Assembly (NCBI RefSeq): GCF_963556105.2
Contig: NZ_OY829944.1
Location: 1 to 64,000, forward strand
DNA from: an uncultured Tolumonas sp.
Lineage (GTDB): Bacteria; Pseudomonadota; Gammaproteobacteria; Enterobacterales; Aeromonadaceae
DNA: 64,000 nt
Direction: 5' to 3'
Shown here: positions 10,245 through 17,843 of the stretch, piece after piece
How the letters are laid out: each line of letters begins with the position of its first letter
How positions within the stretch are numbered: position 1 is the stretch's first letter
Translations under genes and position numbers: made by a program
The notes under the pieces: generated by a model
Seen by the model: the letters and a program-made list of their open reading frames with translations, nothing else
What the model was told of the DNA's origin: nothing
The model's database searches: none

Positions 10245-10425
10245 CCGTTTGGCCTTAGTTGATCAATATTGGACACTCCGCCAGCAAGGCTGGGTGTAAT
10301 CTCCCCATGTTAGCACAGCTGACAGCGCGGTAAACCTCCCCGCAATGGTGCGATGTCATGCTCACGGTTCAACCTGAGTTATCAGCCATGCTACTATCAA
10401 TAAAAACCCATTGGCACAAACTGTT
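10245..10425. promoter_or_regulatory. Divergent cyaA/hemC intergenic region
   Basis: 181 bp holding promoters for both genes by position. An AT-rich TACTATCAATAAA lies about 25 bp before hemC and could serve as a -10 region. I found no convincing CRP box, unlike the cyaA promoter of E. coli. Confidence 0.4.
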
Positions 10426-11349
10426 ATGACCGAATTGCGTATCGCCACCCGAAAAAGTCCGCTGGCCTTGTGGCAGGCTAACTTCGTTAAACAACAGCTG
10501 GGATTACATCACCCCGGCTTACAAGTGACCCTCGTGCCGATGAGTACACAAGGTGACAAAATTCTCGATACACCACTGGCTAAAATTGGTGGAAAAGGCT
10601 TGTTTGTTAAAGAGTTAGAACAAGCCATGCTGGAAAACCGCGCCGATATCGCCGTCCATTCGATGAAAGATGTACCGGTCGATTTCCCGCCGGGATTGGG
10701 TCTGGCGGTGATCTGTGAACGCGACGATCCGCACGATGCGTTTGTCAGCAACCGCTATGCCACTCTCTATGAATTACCACAGGGTGCCATCGTCGGCACA
10801 TCCAGCCTGCGCCGGCAATGTCAGTTACGCGCCCAACGCCCGGACCTGCAAATTCACGATCTGCGTGGCAATGTAAACTCTCGTTTAGCCAAACTCGATG
10901 CCGGTGACTACGATGCCATCATTCTGGCCGCCGCCGGTTTACGTCGGTTAGAGAAAGCCGATCGCATCCGTTCGTTATTACCACCAGAACTCAGTTTGCC
11001 CGCCAATGGACAAGGTGCGGTCGGCATTGAATGTCGCCTCGACGATGCACAAACCCAAGTGTTGTTAGCCCCGCTGGAACATGCCATGACGCGTTATTGT
11101 GTGATGGCGGAACGGGCCATGAACCGCAAGCTGCAGGGCGGTTGTCAGGTGCCTATCGGGGCGTATGCTGTGATGGAAGATGAGCATATCTGGTTACGCG
11201 GTTTAGTTGGCGCACTCGATGGCCAGCAAATTATCCGTGGCGATATCTCCGGCCCGCAAGATCAAGCCGAAGCCTTAGGCGAATTATTGGCAGAACAGCT
11301 GTTAGCACAAGGGGCGGATGCCATTTTACATGCGGTGTATAACGCATGA
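10426..11349 (+). CDS. hemC: Porphobilinogen deaminase (hydroxymethylbilane synthase)
   Basis: 307 residues starting [20 protein letters not shown]. It polymerises four porphobilinogens into hydroxymethylbilane. Diagnostic motifs are [41 protein letters not shown] (substrate-binding arginines), and [13 protein letters not shown], whose Cys holds the dipyrromethane cofactor. The ATG at 10426 is chosen over an upstream TTG because it matches the family N-terminus. First gene of hemCDXY. Confidence 0.97.
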   Translation: MTELRIATRKSPLALWQANFVKQQLGLHHPGLQVTLVPMSTQGDKILDTPLAKIGGKGLFVKELEQAMLENRADIAVHSMKDVPVDFPPGLGLAVICERDDPHDAFVSNRYATLYELPQGAIVGTSSLRRQCQLRAQRPDLQIHDLRGNVNSRLAKLDAGDYDAIILAAAGLRRLEKADRIRSLLPPELSLPANGQGAVGIECRLDDAQTQVLLAPLEHAMTRYCVMAERAMNRKLQGGCQVPIGAYAVMEDEHIWLRGLVGALDGQQIIRGDISGPQDQAEALGELLAEQLLAQGADAILHAVYNA

Positions 11350-12095
11350 CCCCGCTGATCCTGCGCCCGCAACCCGCTGCCGATGAACTGGCGGATCTGT
11401 TGCGCCAGCAGGGTCATTCCCCCGTCGTCTGCCCCCTGCTGAGTTATCTGCCCGGTAGCGAACTCGGCGCCCTGACCGAGCGTTTGTCGCAAGCGGATAT
11501 GGTTATCGCCATCAGCGTGGCGGCGGTGCAATATGCCAGCGAGCAACTAGTACAACAGCAGACACGCTGGCCACAACATTGCATTTATCTTGCCGTCGGT
11601 GCCACCACCGCCGCTCAATGGCAGCAACAGGGCGTTAAGGTCATCAGCCCAACCGATGCCCGCAGTGAAGGCTTATTAGCGTTACCCGAATTGCAAGCAG
11701 CCACGGGGAAAAATATCTTAATTCTGCGTGGTAACGGCGGCCGTGAATTACTGGCCGATGTTTTAAATGCGCTGGGTGCGCAAGTTTCTTACCTTGAATG
11801 TTATCGTCGTCACTATCTGCATACAGATGGCGCCCCTTTATTACAGGAATGGCAGGCAGCTGGTGTCGACAGTGTTATCATCAGCAGTAGCAAATTATTC
11901 CGGCAATTAATACGACTGTTACCTGAAACAGCAAGTGACTGGTTATCCTCTCAACACTGGTTTGTACCAAGCCAGCGCACCGCGGATGAAATTCACCAGG
12001 CTGGCTTCAACAGCGTGACTATTATGTCGGGCGTACAGCATGACGCTGTGGTGGCTGCATTACAGAATAATTCAGAGGATATAACGCATGAGTGA
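11346..12095 (+). CDS. hemD: Uroporphyrinogen-III synthase
   Basis: 249 residues. It cyclises hydroxymethylbilane with inversion of ring D. The family is poorly conserved; supporting features are the N-terminal [16 protein letters not shown], the central [24 protein letters not shown], the YLECYRRHY strand and the [14 protein letters not shown] region. The ATG overlaps the hemC stop (ATGA), so the two enzymes of consecutive steps are translationally coupled. Confidence 0.93.
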   Translation: MTPLILRPQPAADELADLLRQQGHSPVVCPLLSYLPGSELGALTERLSQADMVIAISVAAVQYASEQLVQQQTRWPQHCIYLAVGATTAAQWQQQGVKVISPTDARSEGLLALPELQAATGKNILILRGNGGRELLADVLNALGAQVSYLECYRRHYLHTDGAPLLQEWQAAGVDSVIISSSKLFRQLIRLLPETASDWLSSQHWFVPSQRTADEIHQAGFNSVTIMSGVQHDAVVAALQNNSEDITHE

Positions 12096-13149
12096 AGCGC
12101 AGGAATCGTCACTGCCACCAACCGGGCAGGAGCCAAAACATCGTACCGTGAGACGCCGCAGTTCATCTAAAACCGCCATCGGCCTGTTGCTGGTGCTGAT
12201 GGCCGGCATCGGTGGTTTCAGTTTCTATGTTTATCAGCAACAACAGCAATCGGCGCAGGAGTTAGCCGCATTACGTGGTGAATTACAACAATTCCGCAGC
12301 GAACAAAACCCAATTCTGGCCGGACAACAAACCGTCAAAGACGCATTAGCCAACGTCGGCGAACAACAGTTAAAACTAGACAGCCGCCAGCGCGAATTAG
12401 AACAAAAATGGCTGGAAAAAGAGCATCAACGCCCGAATGATTGGATGCTGGCCGAAGCCAGTTATCTGGTACGCATGGCGGGTCGTAAATTATGGCTGGA
12501 ACAAGATCTCACTACCGCCAGCGCCTTATTGATTGATGCCGACAGCCGTATTCAAGCCATTGCCGACCCCTCTTTGATCCCATTACGTAAAGCGCTGGCC
12601 GACGATATCGCCAAGCTGAAATCAGCGCCTGAAGTCGATCGGGAAGGCTTATCGCTGCGCGTAGGTACGTTACTGGATAATATTGACCAGTTAAAAATCA
12701 AAGGATTAGATCCAAAACTGGACAATGATCCGGTGGATGATGAAGTCAGTGACCAACTCAGTGATTGGAAAAGCAATCTGGAAAAAAGTGCCAAGCAGTT
12801 TGCCGAACATTTTGTGACCATTCGTCGTCGCAACAGCGATGTGGAAGCCTTGTTATCACCGGAACAATCCGCTTACCTGCAGGAAAATCTGCGCCTGCAA
12901 CTGCAACTGGCGCAACTCAGTTTGCTGCGTCAGGAACAAGCCAATTTGCGTAATCATCTGCAAAAAGCACAAAGCTGGCTGGATGATTATTACGAACCCG
13001 ATGACAGTGCCACGCAATTCATGCAAAAAGAGCTAGCCGCATTGCAGGAGGTTGATATCACCGCACACTATCCGCAAACATTTGCGGTGCAGCCGCTGCT
13101 GGAAAAAACGCTCAGTGAACGCTGGCAAACCGCCCCGGCAGCACGCTAA
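12088..13149 (+). CDS. hemX: HemX-type membrane protein (YfbB/DUF513 family)
   Basis: 353 residues: a charged, Ser/Arg-rich cytoplasmic N-terminus, one membrane helix (about residues 32-52, AIGLLLVLMAGIGGFSFYVY), then a periplasmic region that is strongly helical and Gln/Leu-rich (coiled coil ~50-110). EASYLVRMAGRKLWLEQD is a conserved family stretch. It was once annotated as uroporphyrin-III C-methyltransferase, but no methyltransferase motif is present. Its ATG overlaps the hemD stop by eight bases. The function in the haem operon is unresolved. Confidence 0.88.
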   Translation: MSEAQESSLPPTGQEPKHRTVRRRSSSKTAIGLLLVLMAGIGGFSFYVYQQQQQSAQELAALRGELQQFRSEQNPILAGQQTVKDALANVGEQQLKLDSRQRELEQKWLEKEHQRPNDWMLAEASYLVRMAGRKLWLEQDLTTASALLIDADSRIQAIADPSLIPLRKALADDIAKLKSAPEVDREGLSLRVGTLLDNIDQLKIKGLDPKLDNDPVDDEVSDQLSDWKSNLEKSAKQFAEHFVTIRRRNSDVEALLSPEQSAYLQENLRLQLQLAQLSLLRQEQANLRNHLQKAQSWLDDYYEPDDSATQFMQKELAALQEVDITAHYPQTFAVQPLLEKTLSERWQTAPAAR

Positions 13150-13160
13150 GGAGAGACAGG

Positions 13161-14330
13161 ATGATCCGTTTGATAGTCTTATTGGTGATTCTGGCTGCGG
13201 CGCTGTTATTTGGCCCGCAGCTGGCTGATCATCAGGGATATATACTGATTTCCGTCGCCGATTACACGATAGAAATGAGTGTGGTTACCGCCACCGTGAT
13301 CGCGGTAGTGTTCTATTTCTTACTGCTGCTGACGGAAAATATCTTAAGCCGCTTGTTTAGCGTACGTCGTGGTTTACGTGGCTGGTGGAGCAATCGCCGT
13401 TATGCCAAAGCACAACGCCAGACCCACAAAGGCATGGCCGCTTTAGTAGAAGGTGAATATCAGCGCGCAGAGCACCTGATGTTGCGTGGCGCCGGGCAAA
13501 GTGAGCTGCCGTTACTGAATTATCTCTCGGCCGCTGAAGCGGCTCATGCGCAGGGAGAGTTCCAGAAACGCGATGAATATCTGCAAAAAGCCGAAGAGTC
13601 TGACCCGCAAGCGCAGCTGGCCATCCAACTGACCCAAACCCGCCTACTGCAAGATCAGGGGGAATGGCAACAAAGCCGCGATTTGCTGGAACAGTTACGC
13701 CAGCGCTGGCCACAACATCCGCAGATCCTGCAACGGTTGCGCGCAGTTTATCAGGCGCAACACGCCTGGCAGGCAGAACTGGAATTACTGCCCTCACTGC
13801 GTAAACAAAATTTGCTCAACGACAGTGATTACAGCGCAGCCCTGGCACAATGTTATCAGGCGCAATTCACTCAGATCTTACAACAACAGGATGAAACTGC
13901 GCTGTTGGCATTCTGGCAACAGCAACCACGCGCTATTCGTCATACTCCGAGTCTGCAATTGCTGTTAATTGATACGCTGATCCAGCAACAACAGCATCAA
14001 ACCGCTTTTGAATTGCTGGCGCCGTTGCTGCGCAAACAGGCCGATGAGACATTGTGGCAACGTTGTGCCCGCCTGCAACTGAATGACTACTCAGCCTTGT
14101 TAAAACAACTGCTACGCCATCTAAAACAACACCCGCAGTCACCCGCACTATTATCTGCATTGGGCCATCTGTATTACCAACAGCAACAATACGTGCTGGC
14201 TCAGGGTTATCTGGAGCGAAGTGTTGCCTTACAACCAACCGCGGCTGATCAGCGCGCATTGGCTGGCATCATGGAACACCAGCGTTTATTTGAAAAAGCC
14301 GCCGAATATTACCGCCTAAGCTTGTCTTAA
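13161..14330 (+). CDS. hemY: HemY-type inner-membrane TPR protein
   Basis: 389 residues, two N-terminal membrane helices (about 2-18 and 40-60), then tetratricopeptide repeats: GMAALVEGEYQRAEHLMLRG, SAAEAAHAQGEFQKRDEYLQ, LGHLYYQQQQYVLAQGYLER and the final AGIMEHQRLFEKAAEYYRLS. This gammaproteobacterial HemY is unrelated to Bacillus protoporphyrinogen oxidase and may organise haem enzymes or periplasmic partners. AAGGAGAG precedes the ATG; the gap to hemX is 11 bp. Confidence 0.9.
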   Translation: MIRLIVLLVILAAALLFGPQLADHQGYILISVADYTIEMSVVTATVIAVVFYFLLLLTENILSRLFSVRRGLRGWWSNRRYAKAQRQTHKGMAALVEGEYQRAEHLMLRGAGQSELPLLNYLSAAEAAHAQGEFQKRDEYLQKAEESDPQAQLAIQLTQTRLLQDQGEWQQSRDLLEQLRQRWPQHPQILQRLRAVYQAQHAWQAELELLPSLRKQNLLNDSDYSAALAQCYQAQFTQILQQQDETALLAFWQQQPRAIRHTPSLQLLLIDTLIQQQQHQTAFELLAPLLRKQADETLWQRCARLQLNDYSALLKQLLRHLKQHPQSPALLSALGHLYYQQQQYVLAQGYLERSVALQPTAADQRALAGIMEHQRLFEKAAEYYRLSLS

Positions 14331-14338
14331 TACCTCGG

Positions 14339-14371
14339 TCCTGCTGCGTTGCAGCAGGATATTTTTCTTCT
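14339..14371 (+). terminator. Intrinsic terminator of hemCDXY
   Basis: TCCTGCTGC (14339-14347), loop GTT, GCAGCAGGA (14351-14359), followed by TATTTTTCTTCTT. Confidence 0.85.
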
Positions 14372-14402
14372 TCCTGTTTATTGCTTTATTTTTGTGCATT
14401 AC

Positions 14403-14615
14403 AGCACCAAAATGGTTCTGTTTTTCAGCTTCTATTGTCTTGTTAAAACAATAACCATACATAACTTATTGCTTTATAAGCCCAATTTAATTTTCTAATG
14501 ACTCTGGCATGTTTTGTGTATCTTCTTAGCGCCCCAAGATGGTGAATAGCTCTATTTTGAGTCAAAAGAAACCCATGATTGCTTTCTGTTGCTAGAACAG
14601 CACAAAAATGGGGCG
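14403..14615 (+). promoter_or_regulatory. amtB upstream region with three NtrC-like sites and a possible sigma-54 promoter
   Basis: The 315-bp gap between hemY and amtB holds no gene. Three related elements fit the NtrC pattern TGCACC-N5-GGTGCA with 8-9 of 12 matches: AGCACC-AAAAT-GGTTCT (14403-14419), CGCCCC-AAGAT-GGTGAA (14530-14546), AGCACA-AAAAT-GGGGCG (14599-14615). TGGCATGTTTTGTGT (14505-14519) resembles a sigma-54 -24/-12 promoter but has GT where GC is expected at -12. The arrangement suggests nitrogen control; two sites lie downstream of that promoter, so its placement is uncertain. Confidence 0.45.
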
Positions 14616-14645
14616 TGAAATTTTGAATTTACAGAGGAGATGTTG

Positions 14646-15860
14646 GTGGAAACCACAAATGCAATCGCAACCCTGACTACAGGTGCCGATACACTGTTTT
14701 TACTGCTGGGCGCGGTCATGGTTTTGGCCATGCACGCAGGCTTTGCTTTTCTGGAACTGGGTACCGTTCGCAGTAAAAACCAGGTTAATGCGCTAGTTAA
14801 AATCATTACTGATTTTGGCATCTCTACTATCGCCTACTTTTTCATCGGTTATTACCTGGCTTACGATAAGAGTTTTCTCAGTAGTGCCAGCACCCTGATG
14901 ACTCAAAACGGGTTAGAACTGACACGCTTTTTCTTCTTGCTGACCTTCGCAGCGGCCATTCCAGCTATTGTCAGTGGCGGTATCGCCGAACGCGCCCGTT
15001 TCTACCCAATGTTGTGCAGCTCGTTCCTGATCGTCGGTTTTGTTTATCCGCTTTTTGAAGGTATTGCCTGGAATAGCCGTTTTGGCGTACAGGAATGGTT
15101 CACGTCGCATTTTGGTGCACCGTTTCATGACTTTGCCGGTTCCGTCGTAGTGCATGCCGTCGGTGGCTGGATTGGTTTGGTGGCGCTGATTTTATTAGGC
15201 ACCCGCCGTGGCCGTGTTCGTGGTCATCAGATTTTCAGTTTTGCACCATCCAACATTCCGATGCTGGCGCTCGGCTCCTGGATCCTGATTGTCGGCTGGT
15301 TTGGCTTTAACGTGATGTCAGCCCAAAAACTGAGTGGTATCAGTGGTTTAGTGGCGGTTAACTCCTTGATGGCCATGGTTGGCGGCACATTGGTGGCGAT
15401 GCTGTTAGGTAAAAACGACCCCGGTTTTATTCATAACGGCCCATTAGCTGGCTTAGTAGCCGTTTGTGCTGGTTCTGATTTGATGCATCCGATCGGCGCG
15501 CTGGTGGTCGGTGGTATCGCTGGTGCTATCTTCATCACCGTATTCACGCTGCTGCAACGTCGACCAAAAATCGATGACGTGTTAGGGGTCTGGCCACTGC
15601 ACGGTCTGTGTGGCGCTTGGGGTGGTATTGCAGCCGGTATTTTTGGCAGCACCGCATTAGGTGGCATTGGTGGCGTTTCCTTTATGTCACAGCTGTCAGG
15701 TACTCTGTTAGGTATTGTGATTGCCGTTGCTGGTGCATTACTGGTTTATGGCACGATGAAAAAAGTGGTTGGCCTGCGTCTGTCACAAGAAGACGAACAC
15801 GAAGGTGCTGACCTCGCGATCCACAAAATCAGCGCGGTCATGGACGACTTACAGTCTTAA
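14646..15860 (+). CDS. amtB: Ammonium transporter (Amt/MEP/Rh family)
   Basis: 404 residues with 11 predicted membrane helices. Family motifs include FLELGTVRSKNQVNALVKII, GGIAERAR, DFAGSVVVHAVGGWIGL (first twin-His) and DVLGVWPLHGLCGAWGG (second twin-His). Three in-frame starts follow GAGGAG at 14634: ATG 14640, TTG 14643 and GTG 14646; only GTG has normal spacing (6 nt), so I prefer it. The N-terminus lacks the cleaved signal sequence of E. coli AmtB. No glnK is adjacent, unusual for enteric-type amtB, so control by PII must come from a distant gene. Confidence 0.92.
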   Translation: METTNAIATLTTGADTLFLLLGAVMVLAMHAGFAFLELGTVRSKNQVNALVKIITDFGISTIAYFFIGYYLAYDKSFLSSASTLMTQNGLELTRFFFLLTFAAAIPAIVSGGIAERARFYPMLCSSFLIVGFVYPLFEGIAWNSRFGVQEWFTSHFGAPFHDFAGSVVVHAVGGWIGLVALILLGTRRGRVRGHQIFSFAPSNIPMLALGSWILIVGWFGFNVMSAQKLSGISGLVAVNSLMAMVGGTLVAMLLGKNDPGFIHNGPLAGLVAVCAGSDLMHPIGALVVGGIAGAIFITVFTLLQRRPKIDDVLGVWPLHGLCGAWGGIAAGIFGSTALGGIGGVSFMSQLSGTLLGIVIAVAGALLVYGTMKKVVGLRLSQEDEHEGADLAIHKISAVMDDLQS

Positions 15861-15876
15861 TATCCTCTCTGTTTTG

Positions 15877-15906
15877 ATAACCGCAAACTGTCTGGTTTGC
15901 GGTTAT
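15877..15906 (+). terminator. Probable terminator after amtB
   Basis: A 12-bp perfect stem, ATAACCGCAAAC (15877-15888) with GTTTGCGGTTAT (15895-15906), 6-nt loop; the T-tail is weak (TCTGCTCTC). Confidence 0.6.
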
Positions 15907-16038
15907 TCTGCTCTCTCCCGCCGTATATTAATTTGTACTCATATAAATCTTTTTTCATTACATAGACTGGCAACAATTTTTCCGTTAACTACTCTTAAAT
16001 ACTGAAACATCATAATTCTAAGAGTACGGGAGTATCGA

Positions 16039-17136
16039 ATGCCTTGGATTGCTTGGGGTTTTACCCTAATTGGGACTATTTTATTCGCTTTCGGTTTTCC
16101 TGAAATCGGCTATGTATTTCTGGCTGTAAGTCTTGTCATTCAACTTCTGGTGCTCAATCAGCAGCGCAAAAAAATCTTACCTCCCGAAGACAAAATTGAT
16201 CCGATCCCCCTGGATGAGGTTTCACTAAAAAAACCGCAACTTGGTGTATTAAGTCGCGTGATGGCGGCATGGGAGCAACAAATTCAGGTCGCGTCCGATC
16301 TGATACAACACAACATTGAAGGGCTGATCCAGCCATTTAATGATATGACCTCGCGTATGCGTGAGGAAAATCAGTCCAGTTTGTCCTTATTCGGTACCGA
16401 TAACAGCAATTCGGTAATGACGCGGACTCTGGATGACACCCAGGTCAAACTTGCCTCCGTCATCGAAGCCTTCCATTCGGGTCTTACCCACAAAGCGGAA
16501 TTGCAACATACCATTGCTGATCTAGCGCAATACATGGATGATATGAAAAAGATGGCCGGCGCCGTACAGGTGTTAGCCAGCCAAACCAATTTGCTCGCCT
16601 TGAATGCCGCCATTGAAGCCGCCCGTGCCGGTGAAGCTGGGCGTGGGTTTGCGGTGGTCGCCGATGAAGTCCGCACCTTATCCGGTAAATCAGGTGAGAC
16701 AGGTCGTGATATTGGTAAAAAAATCGAAGCCATCACCGCAGCTATTCAAGCCACGATTAATGCCGCGGAGCGGTTGGTACAACATGATGAGTCGAATCTG
16801 CAATTACTCGATCGCTCAGTCAGTGAAGTTACCGAACGCCTCGGGGAAGAGATCAATTTATTACATGATGCCGGCCACCGTCTGCACAACCTCTCCTGTG
16901 AAACTGAAAACAACATTGAGCAAATTATTATCAAATTACAGTTTCAGGATCGGGTAAATCAGATTTTGCACCACCTGCAAACCGACATTGTGAACATAGC
17001 CGGAACGGTAGATGACAACTTAGAACAGCTGAATGAAAACAGCTGGAAACAAGAGTTCCAAAAGCGGTTCAGCACAGAAGAAGAGTACAAAGGACGTATT
17101 AGCCATACCACAAGCAGCGATATCACGTTTTTTTGA
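16039..17136 (+). CDS. Short membrane-anchored methyl-accepting-chemotaxis-like protein
   Basis: 365 residues. Two closely spaced hydrophobic helices occupy residues ~4-37, with almost no periplasmic loop, so it cannot sense like a classical receptor. The chemoreceptor hairpin tip is present and well conserved ([20 protein letters not shown] then [14 protein letters not shown]). Instead of a normal methylation helix, the C-terminal part contains [19 protein letters not shown], a motif seen in short MCP-like proteins. GGGAG precedes the ATG. First gene of the chemotaxis operon, 11 bp from cheY; probably a cytoplasmic-side or membrane-state input to this CheA. Confidence 0.85.
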   Translation: MPWIAWGFTLIGTILFAFGFPEIGYVFLAVSLVIQLLVLNQQRKKILPPEDKIDPIPLDEVSLKKPQLGVLSRVMAAWEQQIQVASDLIQHNIEGLIQPFNDMTSRMREENQSSLSLFGTDNSNSVMTRTLDDTQVKLASVIEAFHSGLTHKAELQHTIADLAQYMDDMKKMAGAVQVLASQTNLLALNAAIEAARAGEAGRGFAVVADEVRTLSGKSGETGRDIGKKIEAITAAIQATINAAERLVQHDESNLQLLDRSVSEVTERLGEEINLLHDAGHRLHNLSCETENNIEQIIIKLQFQDRVNQILHHLQTDIVNIAGTVDDNLEQLNENSWKQEFQKRFSTEEEYKGRISHTTSSDITFF

Positions 17137-17147
17137 GGTAAGCCATT

Positions 17148-17513
17148 ATGGGTAAAACGGTATTAATTGTTGATGACTCGATGTCTATTCGCCAACTGGT
17201 CAAGGCAACATTACTGACCAAAGGTTACACCGTTGTTGACGCATGTGATGGTATCGATGCCCTGAAAAAACTCGGCTCACAGCGGGTTAATCTGGTGATC
17301 AGTGACGTCAATATGCCCAATATGGATGGTATTACCTTACTGAAAGCCATCAAAGCCAAACCAGAACACCGGTTCACCCCAGTCATCATGCTCACGACCG
17401 AATCACAGGAAACTAAGAAGCGTGAAGGCCAGGCCGCCGGCGCCAAAGCCTGGATCGTCAAACCCTTCCAGCCGGAACTAATGTTAGCTGCTGTAGAAAA
17501 ACTACTTATGTAA
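17148..17513 (+). CDS. cheY: Chemotaxis response regulator CheY
   Basis: 121 residues, a single receiver domain. The acidic pocket is Asp9/Asp10 (LIVDDSMSIR), the phosphoacceptor Asp53 (VISDVNMPNMDG), the switch Thr is in IMLTTESQ and the Lys in WIVKPFQPE. No output domain. It would be phosphorylated by the CheA encoded 330 bp downstream. There is no cheZ in the cluster, so dephosphorylation must be intrinsic or rely on another protein. Confidence 0.95.
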   Translation: MGKTVLIVDDSMSIRQLVKATLLTKGYTVVDACDGIDALKKLGSQRVNLVISDVNMPNMDGITLLKAIKAKPEHRFTPVIMLTTESQETKKREGQAAGAKAWIVKPFQPELMLAAVEKLLM

Positions 17514-17525
17514 CGCGAGGTTATC

Positions 17526-17834
17526 ATGCCGGTTACTTTGGAAGAGTCCGCTGCCGGACAATGGAATTTATCGTTAAGCGGTCCGTTAACGATTTACGAA
17601 GTTGCCGGGATACAAGAGCTGTTAAAGCCGCTGACAGCGCCGGAATCACTCACGGTCGACTTACAAGAAGTGGATGAAATCGACACGGCTGGCTTGCAGC
17701 TGCTACTCGCGCTACATCAATGGCTGGGCGAACACCTGCATCTGATCCGTCACTCTCAGGCTGTAATTGAATTAATTGACCTGTTTCAGCTTGCAGCCTT
17801 TTTTGGTGACGACATTGTGTTGCCACAGCATTAA
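17526..17834 (+). CDS. STAS-domain protein of the chemotaxis operon
   Basis: 102 residues with anti-sigma-factor-antagonist architecture: LSGPLTIYEVAGIQELL, a conserved strand SLTVDLQEVDEIDTAGLQLL (the usual phosphorylatable Ser/Thr loop is D-T-A-G, so Thr is available), then the C-terminal helix region. STAS proteins are recurrent in chemosensory operons of this type, but their role is poorly defined; they might scaffold or act as a phospho-switch. No cognate HPK-type anti-sigma kinase is in the cluster. Confidence 0.85.
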   Translation: MPVTLEESAAGQWNLSLSGPLTIYEVAGIQELLKPLTAPESLTVDLQEVDEIDTAGLQLLLALHQWLGEHLHLIRHSQAVIELIDLFQLAAFFGDDIVLPQH

Positions 17835-17843
17835 GGAGTGACC

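Noticed and set aside
10351..10372. Possible CRP site between cyaA and hemC (TGCGA...CTCACG)
   Set aside because: Half-sites are not spaced by six bases; the match is poor.
14434..14452. ATTGT...ACAAT inverted repeat in the amtB leader
   Set aside because: Short, AT-rich, and likely by chance.
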